Source: Hyphomicrobium sp. D-2 (GTDB taxonomy: Bacteria > Pseudomonadota > Alphaproteobacteria > Rhizobiales > Hyphomicrobiaceae). Taken from it: 64,000 nucleotides of DNA. Both the position numbers and the translations under genes were made by a program. A model generated the notes under the pieces. The model had not been told where the DNA came from and did no database searches. It saw only the letters and a list, made by a program, of their open reading frames with translations. Positions 9,899-18,735 of this stretch are shown here, piece by piece. The first letter of the stretch is position 1. Each line of letters opens with the position of its first letter. The stretch spans positions 419,271 through 483,270 of the forward strand of contig NZ_JARXLA010000005.1 in the NCBI RefSeq assembly GCF_029872155.1, given 5' to 3'.

Positions 9899-9927
9899 TT
9901 GGCGTTTGGCCCTGGAAAGGGTATGAG
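9899..9927 (+). promoter_or_regulatory. Candidate sigma-70 type promoter of efp
   Basis: TTGGCG, a 17-base spacer and TATGAG (four of six matches to each consensus hexamer) lie about 85 bases upstream of the efp start, in the 175-base region shared with divergent epmA. A perfect palindrome GGCGCC...GGCGCC at 9877-9898 sits immediately upstream and could be a regulatory or structural element. Position and spacing are the only evidence. Confidence 0.4.
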
Positions 9928-10011
9928 AGCGCCGAAACTTACCGCTATTGGCCGCAGGAAGCGCACCCCCGAGCGTCGGTCCGGCCCCCTTTTGAATTAA
10001 TGGAGAACTCT

Positions 10012-10581
10012 GTGGCTAAGGTCATCGCCTCTTCGGTGCGCAAGGGCAACGTGCTCGATCTCGAAGGCAAGCTCGCCGTCGTCATCCATGCCGAGAACAT
10101 TCATCCCGGCAAGGGCACGCCGGTCACCCATCTTGAAATGCGCCGCATTGCCGATGGCGTGAAGGTGACGGAGCGTTATCGCACCACCGATCAGGTCGAA
10201 CGCGCCTACCTTGAGGAAAAGGATTACAACTACCTCTACGAAGACGAGATCGGTTTCACGTTCATGCACCCTGAAACCTACGACCAGATCACCGTCTCGC
10301 GCGACGTGATGGGCGATCAGGCCCAGTGGCTGCAGGAAGGCATGACCTGCACGCTGTCGCTGCATGAAGGCGTGCCGATCGCGATCGAGCTGCCGCAGCG
10401 CGTGACGTTCGAAATCGTTGAAGCTGATCCGGTGGTGAAGGGTCAGACCGCTTCATCGTCCTATAAGCCGGCCAAGCTTGCCAATGGCGCGCGCGTGATG
10501 GTGCCGCCGCATATCGGAGCGGGCACGCGCGTTGTCGTCATGACGGCCGACGGCTCGTACGTCGAGCGCGCGAAGGACTGA
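10012..10581 (+). CDS. efp: Elongation factor P
   Basis: Promotes peptide-bond formation at polyproline stalls on the ribosome. 189 residues with the KOW-like N-domain and two OB domains. The start is taken as GTG 10012 rather than the in-frame ATG 10000, because GGAGA lies 7 bases before the GTG. With that start the modified lysine in the loop HPGKGTP is residue 34, exactly as in E. coli EF-P. Lysine 34 together with nearby epmA and epmB implies beta-lysylation rather than rhamnosylation, which needs an arginine. The 3-prime end carries a small hairpin overlapping the stop codon. Confidence 0.95.
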   Translation: MAKVIASSVRKGNVLDLEGKLAVVIHAENIHPGKGTPVTHLEMRRIADGVKVTERYRTTDQVERAYLEEKDYNYLYEDEIGFTFMHPETYDQITVSRDVMGDQAQWLQEGMTCTLSLHEGVPIAIELPQRVTFEIVEADPVVKGQTASSSYKPAKLANGARVMVPPHIGAGTRVVVMTADGSYVERAKD

Positions 10582-10589
10582 CGCCTTCG

Positions 10590-11069
10590 CTACTCTTTAC
10601 CCTCAGCCATACCGCGCCATGACTGGATGAGAATGGCGCGGTTGGCGGTGTGGTCGCGCTCGCACTGAGCGCCCAGTATCTGCACGATCGTTCCGCCATT
10701 GTAGAATTGATACGGCACGCGGCAGTCAGCCTCGCGCGCCGTCAGCCAGATGCGCTGCGCCTTGCGCACATCGTTGGCAGTCTCGGCGCCGACGAGCGCC
10801 AGCAGGCGCTTGTACTCTTCATTCAGAAGCTTATCCCAGACTTCGGTTTCGCGCATCGTGCAAGCGACCGTGCCCGGCGTCGACTGGCCCTCGGGCGTCT
10901 CGCTGCACGGATCGGACACGCGGCCGATGCAGGCGTGCGCGTCCTTCTGGGACTGCTCCATCTCACGCAAGCAGGTTGTGATTGTCGAGGCGTCTTCTGA
11001 GGCGGCGCTCGCGACCGGCGAGAAAAGAACGATGCCACCTACAACGCAAAGCGCTTTGATCCATGACAT
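10590..11069 (-). CDS. Exported DUF1311 / LprI-like protein
   Basis: 159 residues with a signal peptide (cleavage near ASA-AS). The C-terminal region has the DUF1311 pattern: W-x2-LL-N-x2-Y-x2-L (WDKLLNEEYKRLLAL), then AQRIWLTAREADC and a final conserved Cys in AQCERDHTANRAI. Family members include LprI, described as a lysozyme inhibitor, but a role here is only a possibility. Six cysteines fit disulfides in the periplasm. It is convergent with efp, with 8 bases between the stop codons. Confidence 0.82.
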   Translation of the reverse strand: MSWIKALCVVGGIVLFSPVASAASEDASTITTCLREMEQSQKDAHACIGRVSDPCSETPEGQSTPGTVACTMRETEVWDKLLNEEYKRLLALVGAETANDVRKAQRIWLTAREADCRVPYQFYNGGTIVQILGAQCERDHTANRAILIQSWRGMAEGKE

Positions 11070-11198
11070 GCCGGTTCAATTCTCCGCTGTACACGCCGCC
11101 AGGCTGCCAGCGGCTGATTGAAAGCTGTTCTACGAATCATCTAGCAAGGGAAGATAAATACATAGTGGCGTCCGCTCTCAACATTTGCGGAGATACCA

Positions 11199-12956
11199 AT
11201 GACATCGCTGAGCCGGGCACGTCTGCATATGGCAGCCTGCCTTCTAGCTTGCGCGCTACCGGGCACGGCGATGGCAGACGGGATGGCGGTTGCCTCCGAT
11301 GCCGGAGCAGAGGTCCCGTTCGCCTGGAGCGGCCTTTATATCGGTGCGCACCTTGGCGGCGGCGCAATCCTGAGCGACGTTTCCGATTCAGCCGGTCCCT
11401 CGACGTTCGGTAATCCGCTGATCAGCCCGGCGCCGCTTGCCGGCGTGCAGATCGGCTACAGCTTTCAATCCGGCAACATGGTCTATGGGCTTGAAGCAGA
11501 CGTAAGCTTCCCCGACGATGCTGGCACCGGCACCTGCTCGGCGCTCTCGGGCTCCTTCATGAACTCCACCTGCCGCGTGGAAACCGATGCCTTCGGAACG
11601 CTGACCGGCAAGCTTGGTGTGACGGTGGGCGAGGCGGGCCGTGGCCTGATTTACGGTAAGGCAGGCGCCGCCTGGATGAGCGGCGAACTGCACACGGCGA
11701 TCAATGACGCCACATTGGGCGCCGCCGGAAACCCTATCGGTTCGCGCACGGAAAGCCTGCAGCGCTGGGGCTGGACGTTGGGCGCGGGAACCGAATACGC
11801 GCTGACCGGCAACTGGTCGCTCGCCGCCGAATATGACTACCTGAACTTCGGCACCAGTTCCGTTACCCTGATGCCAAGCGCGTTCGTGGATAATGCTGGC
11901 GCGATAACCGCCACTGTTCCGGCGCGGCAGGGCAGCGTTTCGCAGGAAATGCACCTGTTCAAGATCGGCCTCAACTATCGCTTTGGCAACGGCGTGCTGG
12001 CCGACAGCGTTGCGGAAGCACCAGTCCGCCAGTCGACGATGGCGCTGAATGGCTTCACCTTCGATCTGGGCGGCCGCTACTGGTACAGCTGGGGGCGGCA
12101 CAAGTACGACCTCGGTCTGTTCAAGGGCACAGCGGATCCGACAACCTCGATCTCGCGCCTGACCTACGGCGGCATTGAAGCCAGCACCGGTGAAGCGTTC
12201 GGCCGTGTTTCGGCGCCATGGAATCTGTTCGCCAAGGGCTTCATTGGCGGCGGCGGCATCCACGGCGGCAAGATGAACGACGAGGACTTCGGCATTCCGG
12301 GCCCCGGCAATGTCGGCGTGGTGCCTTATACAAACACGCTCAGCTCAGCATCCGGCGACGTGCCGCTCTACGGTACGATCGACGTCGGCTATGACTTCTG
12401 GCGCACGGCGAATTATCGGTTCGGCGCGTTTGTTGGATACAACTTCTACAAAGAAGAGATCAGTGCTTACGGCTGCCGGCAGACCGCCAACGCAATTGGC
12501 CCTTGCTCGGCGGCTGAGGGCGGACCGGTTGCGGGAACCGGACACGCGATCATCGATCAGGAGGCACGCTGGCAGTCGATGCGCCTGGGCGCTGCAGGCG
12601 AGTTTTATCTCGTGCCCGGCCTGAAGGTCAGCGCCGAAGCTGCCTATCTGCCGTATGTGCATGTGACGGGCCGCGATCACCATTACTTCGGCAACACGCC
12701 CGCAATCGCCAGCATCAATCCTTTGACCGGCTACGGTACCGGCGCTCAGATCGAGGCGATGCTGTCCTACGATGTGACCGAGAATATCAGCCTGGGTGTT
12801 GGTGCCCGCTACTGGGGCATGTTCACGAAGGCAGGCAGCTTCCGCAGAACCTATGACTCGCCGAACCCTGTTCCGGCTCCGCAGCGTCATCAGAATGCGA
12901 AGCTCGATTCAGAGCGGATCGGTATTCTCGGCGAACTGACTTACCGCTTCGACTGA
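11199..12956 (+). CDS. Two-domain outer-membrane beta-barrel protein
   Basis: 585 residues with a signal peptide (cleavage near AMA-DG). Residues about 35-270 form an Omp25/LomR-type barrel (WSGLYIGAHLGGGAIL ... GLNYRFGNG). Residues about 280-585 form a second barrel-like domain starting FTFDLGGRYWYSWGRHKYD. This has the segments SRLTYGGIEASTGEAFGR and GGGIHGGKMNDEDFG, which resemble a family of rhizobial omptin-like barrel proteins, and ends LGELTYRFD with aromatic C-terminal strands. Two barrel units in one chain are unusual. The omptin-like comparison rests on recalled patterns, and no protease residues were verified. A strong terminator follows. Confidence 0.85.
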   Translation: MTSLSRARLHMAACLLACALPGTAMADGMAVASDAGAEVPFAWSGLYIGAHLGGGAILSDVSDSAGPSTFGNPLISPAPLAGVQIGYSFQSGNMVYGLEADVSFPDDAGTGTCSALSGSFMNSTCRVETDAFGTLTGKLGVTVGEAGRGLIYGKAGAAWMSGELHTAINDATLGAAGNPIGSRTESLQRWGWTLGAGTEYALTGNWSLAAEYDYLNFGTSSVTLMPSAFVDNAGAITATVPARQGSVSQEMHLFKIGLNYRFGNGVLADSVAEAPVRQSTMALNGFTFDLGGRYWYSWGRHKYDLGLFKGTADPTTSISRLTYGGIEASTGEAFGRVSAPWNLFAKGFIGGGGIHGGKMNDEDFGIPGPGNVGVVPYTNTLSSASGDVPLYGTIDVGYDFWRTANYRFGAFVGYNFYKEEISAYGCRQTANAIGPCSAAEGGPVAGTGHAIIDQEARWQSMRLGAAGEFYLVPGLKVSAEAAYLPYVHVTGRDHHYFGNTPAIASINPLTGYGTGAQIEAMLSYDVTENISLGVGARYWGMFTKAGSFRRTYDSPNPVPAPQRHQNAKLDSERIGILGELTYRFD

Positions 12957-12990
12957 CATAAGTCGTGTGCGGGCAATCCGCTGCTAAAGA

Positions 12991-13021
12991 AAACGGCGCC
13001 GTCCTGGACGGCGCCGTTTTT
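12991..13021 (+). terminator. Rho-independent terminator after the two-domain barrel gene
   Basis: A 13-bp stem (AAACGGCGCCGTC / GACGGCGCCGTTT) with a 3-base loop and a run of T residues, 35 bases after the stop codon at 12956. It lies between convergent genes and may work in both directions because A residues precede the stem. Confidence 0.9.
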
Positions 13022-13045
13022 CGTATGCGATCATAGCAACAAGCT

Positions 13046-13540
13046 TCAGGCGTAGTCGTGCTTTCGCCCGACCTCGAACACTTCCATGATGCGCGCACCG
13101 CGATGGGGGCCGTCGACGACGAACGTCCACCGGCCTTCGGTGTAGGTGTCGCACATCTTCACACCCTTCACGAGAATCCAGTGCCCTTCCTTGCCCTTGT
13201 GAACGGCCAGGATGTAGTGCTTCCAGACGTTGCGCGGCTTCTGCATCCACGTCCAAAGTGTCGGACGCTCCTTGCGCGGCTTCGTCATGTACGTCTCTTT
13301 CACCGTCATGCCGTAGCCGAAGTGCGCGAGTGCGGCCGCGACATCCTCCGAGCCGGTGCCTTTCACGGGCGTGCCGTCCGGGTGCAGCCGGTGCGTGCGG
13401 ATGATGTCCTCGATTTTCGAGATCGGGTAACCGGTAATCGCCGAAAGAACATAAGGGCCGCAGAACGCTGTGCGGCCGGTATCGTTCTTCGCTTCGGAAA
13501 GCCCCGTCGGCGTCCGGTCAAAGACTGCCAGCGTATCCAT
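13046..13540 (-). CDS. Hypothetical protein, possibly papain-like/C39-like peptidase fold
   Basis: 164 residues, no signal peptide or membrane segment. The N-terminal part contains TAFCGPYVLSAITG, a Cys at the start of a helix as in papain-like and C39-like peptidases. A later GHWILVKG gives a His in a beta-strand context and VVDGPHRG gives a downstream Asp. Cys, His, Asp in this order is the expected arrangement, but no family was recognised with certainty. Such small proteins are common in phages and as orphan chromosomal genes. The ATG at 13540 is preceded by AGAGGAAT. It could equally be an inactive DNA- or protein-binding relative. Confidence 0.7.
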   Translation of the reverse strand: MDTLAVFDRTPTGLSEAKNDTGRTAFCGPYVLSAITGYPISKIEDIIRTHRLHPDGTPVKGTGSEDVAAALAHFGYGMTVKETYMTKPRKERPTLWTWMQKPRNVWKHYILAVHKGKEGHWILVKGVKMCDTYTEGRWTFVVDGPHRGARIMEVFEVGRKHDYA

Positions 13541-13628
13541 GTATTCCTCTTGAGGTTGGTTAACGAAATGTCATGCTAAGAGGTTTACGAATGGTTAACG
13601 GGTGTCCGAACTTCAGGAGGGGTACCGG

Positions 13629-13931
13629 ATGTTTGTCGTCGTCGTTTTCCTAGAGGCCCATCTCGGGCGGCAGGCAGAGTTGCGCGATGCCTTGCGTCGC
13701 CATGGCAAGCTGAGCATTGAGCGTGAGGAGGGATGCCGACGCTACGATGTCAGCGTCGATCCGATCGAGGGCAACGCGTTTCTGCTCTATCAGGTCTACG
13801 AGGACGAGGCGGCCTACCGCGCCCATCGGGAATTGCCCCACTATGCCGACTTCCGGCTGCTCAGCGACCCGTGGGTGAAATCGCGCCGCGTGCTGACCTA
13901 TGAAAGTGTCGCAATTCTGGGCGGCACTTGA
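13629..13931 (+). CDS. Antibiotic biosynthesis monooxygenase (ABM)-domain protein
   Basis: 100 residues from ATG 13629, which has AGGAGG 9 bases upstream; the GTG at 13602 is less likely. The ABM ferredoxin-like fold is visible: MFVVVVFLEAHLG as strand 1, ELRDALRRHGKLSIEREEGCRRYDV, then NAFLLYQVYEDEAAYRAHRELPHYADF, typical of the YgiN/LsrG-like group. These dimeric proteins act as small monooxygenases, isomerases or quinone-binding proteins; the substrate here is unknown. Confidence 0.88.
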   Translation: MFVVVVFLEAHLGRQAELRDALRRHGKLSIEREEGCRRYDVSVDPIEGNAFLLYQVYEDEAAYRAHRELPHYADFRLLSDPWVKSRRVLTYESVAILGGT

Positions 13932-14030
13932 AGCCGGTCGTGTAGCAACCCATTCCATTTCCAAACCGTTGTGATGACGGCATACGATTGCCGTATGCAT
14001 CATTGGCGTCTCGAAGTTCGCCGAGCACGC

Positions 14031-15497
14031 ATGACCGAGGAAGGACCTCCCTTGAACGTCACGTTTCTGCAGGAGCTGTTTGGGTCAATCGCCGAGCAGG
14101 GGCGTAGTTTGCTGCCAAAATCGCTGTTCGGTGTCGAAGGCGATACCGACATCAATGGATTGGCGCGCGCGCTGACCTCAGGGCGCGGCGAAGCTTCCGG
14201 CGTTGCGGTGGCCCGGGCGTTGCTCGACCGCTATGCCGAACTCGATGCCGACGGACGCATCCGCTTCTTCAAGTTTTTGGCATCCGACATGCAACCGGAC
14301 CCGGCGCGTGTTTCCGAGGCCGCGAGGGCCTATCTCGACGCGCCGTCGCCACTGGAGCTGTCGCGCCTGCAGAAAGCACTGGAGAGCCCGCGCACGGAGT
14401 TTTTCCGCCGGTTGCATCTGGCGCCGGGTGCAACGCCGGAAATCGTCGCCATGCGCCACGACCTGCTGCGCGTTCTGCCTACAGATCCAGAGCTGATGGG
14501 CGTCGATGCCGATCTGCGGCGCCTGTTTTATGTCTGGTTTAATCGCGGCTTTCTGGTTCTGCGTCGGATCGACTGGAATACGCCTGCTGTGATTCTGGAG
14601 AAGATCATCCGCTACGAGGCGGTGCACGAGATTCAGGGTTGGGACGACCTGCGCCGACGCCTCGACCCGGCAGATCGCCGCTGCTTCGCGTTCTTCCATC
14701 CCTCGCTGGTCGATGAGCCGCTGGTGTTCGTCGAGGTGGCGCTGATGCGCGATGTGCCCGATGCCATCGAGCAGGTGCTGGAAGAGCCGCATGCGGAACC
14801 GGATTCAAAAGCGCCGACGGCGGCGATTTTCTATTCAATCTCCAACTGCCAGGAGGGGCTGAAGGGCATCACCTTTGGCAGCTTCCTGCTGAAGCAGGTG
14901 GTTGAGGAACTGATGCGCGAGCAGCCGAGCCTGAAAAATTTCGTCACGCTGTCTCCTGCGCCGAAGTTTGCGTCGTGGCTGCGTGCGACCGCGCGCTCCG
15001 CCGAGCAGGGCGACAACGAAGAACGGGACGTTGCTGCCGAGGCACGCGCGCTTCTGGCTGCGGTTGGCGCATCTGACTGGGCTGCGGCCGCCAGTGGTGA
15101 CACCGAGGCAGCCGAGGCGATAGAGGCATCGATGCTGTCGCTGGCCGCGCAGTATTATCTCAACGCGAAGGGAGCCGATGGGCGGCCGGTGGACCCGGTG
15201 GCGCGTTTCCATCTCGGCAACGGCGCGCGGCTGGATCGCATCAACTATCTGGCCGATACCTCCGACAAGGGGCTGCGCGATGCCTTCGGGATCATGGTCA
15301 ACTATCGCTACGATCCCAAGGAGATCGAACGCAATCATGAGGACTATGCCAACGGCGGTGTGATTGCGGCCTCGCGGGCGGTGCGTGCCATGCTGAAGCT
15401 GAAGCCAAAGGTTCCGCTCGGTCACGCCGAGGGCGCCGGAGGGCAGCCCGCACTGCCGGCTCCGGATGCGGTCGGGTCGGCACCGGCAACGTCTTGA
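14031..15497 (+). CDS. Malonyl-CoA decarboxylase
   Basis: Decarboxylates malonyl-CoA to acetyl-CoA and CO2. It has the MCD helical N-terminal domain and a C-terminal GNAT-like catalytic domain. AFFHPSLVDEPLVFVEVAL and FYSISNCQEGLKGITFGSF carry the conserved active-site region. FVTLSPAPKFASWL and the C-terminal LGNGARLDRINYLADTS are also diagnostic. The ATG at 14031 is given. A TTG at 14052 is a serious alternative because GAGGAAGGA lies 6-7 bases before it and the protein would then begin LNVTFLQELF. No malonyl-CoA synthetase is adjacent. Confidence 0.93.
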   Translation: MTEEGPPLNVTFLQELFGSIAEQGRSLLPKSLFGVEGDTDINGLARALTSGRGEASGVAVARALLDRYAELDADGRIRFFKFLASDMQPDPARVSEAARAYLDAPSPLELSRLQKALESPRTEFFRRLHLAPGATPEIVAMRHDLLRVLPTDPELMGVDADLRRLFYVWFNRGFLVLRRIDWNTPAVILEKIIRYEAVHEIQGWDDLRRRLDPADRRCFAFFHPSLVDEPLVFVEVALMRDVPDAIEQVLEEPHAEPDSKAPTAAIFYSISNCQEGLKGITFGSFLLKQVVEELMREQPSLKNFVTLSPAPKFASWLRATARSAEQGDNEERDVAAEARALLAAVGASDWAAAASGDTEAAEAIEASMLSLAAQYYLNAKGADGRPVDPVARFHLGNGARLDRINYLADTSDKGLRDAFGIMVNYRYDPKEIERNHEDYANGGVIAASRAVRAMLKLKPKVPLGHAEGAGGQPALPAPDAVGSAPATS

Positions 15498-15754
15498 GAA
15501 GATCGTTTGATGAGAAAGCCGGTGCGTCGGGATTTAGCCAAATCTAGATGCGGCGGCAGAACCAGTGTGCGGATGTGGCGGTGCCATGGAGGCATTCTTA
15601 AGACCGGCCAATGCAACCTGCCTGCGGATGGCGGCGGCCGTAATTCTGCTGGTACTTGTCACCGCTCTGCCCCAGCGGGCACAATGGACCGGCGCGATGC
15701 CGAGAGGCTGCAGCAACTGACGCCAGAGATATTTGCAATTGGCTGGAGAAGACG

Positions 15755-16741
15755 ATGCGCTACGGAGACGACGATCGCGAAAGCCGGAACGTTGAAGACC
15801 GGCGCGGCGAGCGCGGGGGCTTTCGTTTCCCTGGCGGCTTTCCCGGCGGCTCGGGAGGCAATCGCATCCGCATCCCGATGGGCGGCGGAAAGGGCGGCGG
15901 CAGCATCTGGACCATTCTGATCATCGGCGGCATCCTGATGCTGCTCGGCGTCAATCCGTTAGACCTTCTCACCGGCGGCGGCGGGCAGTTCCCGCAGGTA
16001 CCGCAGATGCCGGAATCCAGCCGCCAGGTTCCCACGCGCGAAGCCGATCGCGGGCCGAATATTCCGGGTCTGCCCGGTGGCACACAGGTCAGCGGCCAGG
16101 ACGACATGAAGCGTTTCGTGTCGCAGGTTCTGGCGGACACTGAGGATGTGTGGAAGCAGGTGTTCTCCAGCTTCGGCCGCAACTACTCCGAGCCGCAGAT
16201 GGTGCTGTTCTCCGGCGCCACGCGCACGGCGTGCGGCACGGGCATGGCTCAGATGGGGCCGTTCTACTGTCCGCTGGATCGCAAGATCTACATCGATCTA
16301 TCGTTCTACGACATGATGAAAAAGCGCTTCAACGCACCCGGTGACTTTGCGCAGGCCTACGTGATTGCGCACGAGGTCGGTCACCACGTGCAGAAGCTTC
16401 TCGGCATCGCGGACAAGGTGCAGGAGATGAAGATGTCGATGAGCGAGCGCGAGGCCAACGCTGTGCAGGTACGCATGGAGTTGCAGGCCGATTGCCTCGC
16501 TGGCGTGTGGGCCAATCTCAACGATCAGGTGAAGAACCGGTTGCAGCCGGGTGACGTGGAAGAGGGCCTCAACGCGGCGAGCCAGATCGGCGACGACATG
16601 ATCCAGAGGCGCACACAGGGCACAGTGGTTCCCGATGCCTTTACGCACGGCAGTTCGGAGCAGCGCGTGCGCTGGTTCAAGCGCGGTCTCGATGCTGGCG
16701 ATATCAGCCAGTGCGATACCTTCAATACCAACGCGCTGTAG
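15755..16741 (+). CDS. Neutral zinc metallopeptidase, YpfJ family
   Basis: 328 residues. A cytoplasmic Arg/Gly-rich N-terminus is followed by one membrane segment (SIWTILIIGGILMLLGV) and a Gly/Pro linker. The periplasmic peptidase domain has the zinc motif HEVGHH, preceded by AYVIA. Upstream is CGTGMAQMGPFYCPLDRKIYID and downstream LQADCLAGVW, both conserved in COG2321. The start at ATG 15755 has GGAGA 7 bases before it. The substrate of this family is not established. A terminator follows at 16775. Confidence 0.92.
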   Translation: MRYGDDDRESRNVEDRRGERGGFRFPGGFPGGSGGNRIRIPMGGGKGGGSIWTILIIGGILMLLGVNPLDLLTGGGGQFPQVPQMPESSRQVPTREADRGPNIPGLPGGTQVSGQDDMKRFVSQVLADTEDVWKQVFSSFGRNYSEPQMVLFSGATRTACGTGMAQMGPFYCPLDRKIYIDLSFYDMMKKRFNAPGDFAQAYVIAHEVGHHVQKLLGIADKVQEMKMSMSEREANAVQVRMELQADCLAGVWANLNDQVKNRLQPGDVEEGLNAASQIGDDMIQRRTQGTVVPDAFTHGSSEQRVRWFKRGLDAGDISQCDTFNTNAL

Positions 16742-17310
16742 TTTACTCAGCAAGTCGAACGGTTTCGTTCAGTGAACGGCGCAGTTCCTCGGGAGCTGCG
16801 CCGTTTGTGTATTCGGGGGAGGCGAAGCATTGGCTTTCTTTTTCGCCGCGCCTTGAGCCGCTGGTCGTTTCTCGGGGATTGTTATCGCTGCTGAGCTTTT
16901 GTCAGGTCGTGGCATAATTCGCCTGGCTTTGTGTGAAGCTCGGTCCGCCGGGTACTGACCGGACTGCCAGTCCGCAAAGGCGGTGACCGCAGTTTTGGAA
17001 TTGTTTTAGCTCGCGGTTTTAACGCTGGCGCTCAAAAAGCCCAATTATCCGGGCCTTTGACGAGGCTGATATATGTTTGGAACCGCTTGGGGCACAGGCC
17101 GTTTCCTCGCCAAATGTGCAACCGGTGTCAGGGCCTCATATGTTTTGCAGTTCTTCCTATTTGACCTTTGAAGGGCCTGCACCCATCTATGAACGCGTTG
17201 GCCAATGCTTCGGCCAGCCGCGGTGATTTGCAGAGCAAGTTTGCGCCGCGAAACCAAACGCTAAGACGCTGTGCAGCGATCTGCACGGCTCGGCTCGAAG
17301 GAGAACAACG
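16742..17310. other. Intergenic stretch without recognised genes
   Basis: About 570 bases. The first part holds the ypfJ-like terminator. The remainder has no frame with a convincing start, ribosome site or family match. A short hairpin GTGCAG/CTGCAC at about 17270-17285 lies just before the small ORF at 17311. Confidence 0.5.
16775..16806 (+). terminator. Rho-independent terminator after the YpfJ-family gene
   Basis: A 10-bp stem AACGGCGCAG / CTGCGCCGTT with a 12-base inner region is followed by TTGTGT. It lies about 35 bases after the stop codon at 16741. Confidence 0.75.
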
Positions 17311-17394
17311 ATGGCAAGTGTCGCACAATCGTCAAAAGACCGTACTCCGCTGGCTCACGTATGGGCCGGCATCTCCTGTTGCATGTGTTGCTGA
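17311..17394 (+). CDS. Small ORF of 27 residues ending CCMCC
   Basis: ATG 17311 is preceded by a good ribosome site (AAGGAG, 7 bases away). The frame runs 27 codons, beginning MASVAQSSKD and ending GISCCMCC before TGA. The C-terminal four-cysteine cluster is striking for so short a peptide and could bind metal or be modified. It lies 91 bases upstream of the 105-residue gene at 17486 on the same strand, so a leader-peptide role is also possible. No family is recognised; expression is unproven. Confidence 0.4.
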   Translation: MASVAQSSKDRTPLAHVWAGISCCMCC

Positions 17395-17485
17395 GGCATT
17401 CGGGCAAATTCGGCCTGGCGACAAATAACTGACATCAAAACATGCAAAAGGAGCGCCGGTAGATAGGCCGGCGCAAGGAGCAACT

Positions 17486-17803
17486 ATGTCCTCACAAGCC
17501 TATATCATCGAGATCGGAAGCGACGCCGTTGGCATCGTCGTGCGCGAAGAAGGCGAGGCCTCTTTCCGCTTCCACTCTGCAATCGGTGCCTTCCAGGCGC
17601 TTGACGGCAAGCGTTTTGCGACGGCCTCCGCCGCGCAGCGTGCGGCCGATGATTTGCACGGCGTCCGCAGGGCGCGTGCGAACGTGCACGCGGCAGCAAA
17701 TGCACGGCAGCGCGAACGCAGCAGCCGTGGCCGCAGCTCCAATCCCAGCCTGGAGCACAACATCAACGGCAGACATGACGCTTTCGCGCTTGCGCTGGCG
17801 TGA
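17486..17803 (+). CDS. Small hypothetical protein
   Basis: 105 residues, with AAGGAG 6 bases before the ATG. The first half (AYIIEIGSDAVGIVVREEGEASFRFHSA) alternates like a small beta-sheet, and FQALDGKRFATASAAQRAADDL follows as a helix. The second half is Arg/Ala/Ser-rich and probably disordered. Similar short proteins occur as orphan genes in Hyphomicrobiales; no function is known. A perfect 7-bp hairpin GCGCCGG/CCGGCGC lies directly before the ribosome site and may influence translation. A terminator follows at 17852. Confidence 0.7.
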   Translation: MSSQAYIIEIGSDAVGIVVREEGEASFRFHSAIGAFQALDGKRFATASAAQRAADDLHGVRRARANVHAAANARQRERSSRGRSSNPSLEHNINGRHDAFALALA

Positions 17804-17851
17804 AGCCGAAGTGGCTTCGGTTAGTGTGTCGTGTTGAGTTGAAACCAGATC

Positions 17852-17889
17852 GAGCTCCCGCGTGTGACAATACATGCGGGAGCTCTTTC
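17852..17889 (+). terminator. Rho-independent terminator after the 105-residue gene
   Basis: A perfect 10-bp stem GAGCTCCCGC / GCGGGAGCTC with a 14-base loop, followed by TTTCGTTTGT, 50 bases after the stop codon at 17803. Confidence 0.8.
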
Positions 17890-18735
17890 GTTTGTGTGGG
17901 GTCTTTGCTGCATGCCTTTTCCGCAGCATCCGCTGCGTTGCGGTTTGCCCGTGACGCGAATGTAGCGGTCGCCTGCTCGCGATCGTCTTCCAGTGGCATC
18001 ATGGTCCGCGGCCGCAGATACGCGCTTTTAGACTTCGATGGGGTGGCAAGGAATTGTTGTCCGGCAGCATGCTCACTGTGGTGGCGGGCGCTGTGCTGGT
18101 ACGGAATGCTTAGGGTCGCGGCGAGCAGCGCATCAATGGCGGCTTCCTCGATTATGCGGGGCACGCGAGCTTCACGCTGCGGTAGACGAGATGGAGCGCT
18201 TCATCAGCTTTCTGAAGCGCAGCTTCTGGATACTGTTCGTCGCGTTTGGCTGGGTTACTGTCGGGCAGGATGGCCGCGATTGCGCGCGCTTGCTGCGTGA
18301 GGTTGCCGCCGCCCGCGCGCACTGATCGAGCGGGCAGCGCTGCAGCCGCTATCGCTCTCGACGGCGCCCGATCGATACGCTTAGTGCGGCCGATCTAATG
18401 CGCCATGCGCGTCTACTCAGTGTCTACGCTGCGCTGTTCCCGGAGGTGTATTATGAGCCCGTGTAGCACGGGCGCGTTGTGCCATTGGCGATGGACCTGC
18501 GCACGCAGCATTGTTGGACAGCGACGGCCATCGCCAGCCTGCGGTCGAGCGAAAGTATGCCAGCTTCGCCAGTTTCCTTGAGGAAGTTGCTGCGGTCTGA
18601 GCGGGATGCGCGTGGCGTGCGCTCACACCGGACGCAGGCGCGGACCGTTGGCTTCCCGGCAATGAAGGTGCTGGAATAATACGACTTCAGCATATTGACT
18701 GACGCCGTCGACGCCCATCCGGAAGCTGGCCTCGC

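Noticed and set aside
17800..18300. 166-codon frame in the gene-poor stretch
   Set aside because: It spans the terminator at 17852, has no ribosome site, and its composition is not protein-like.
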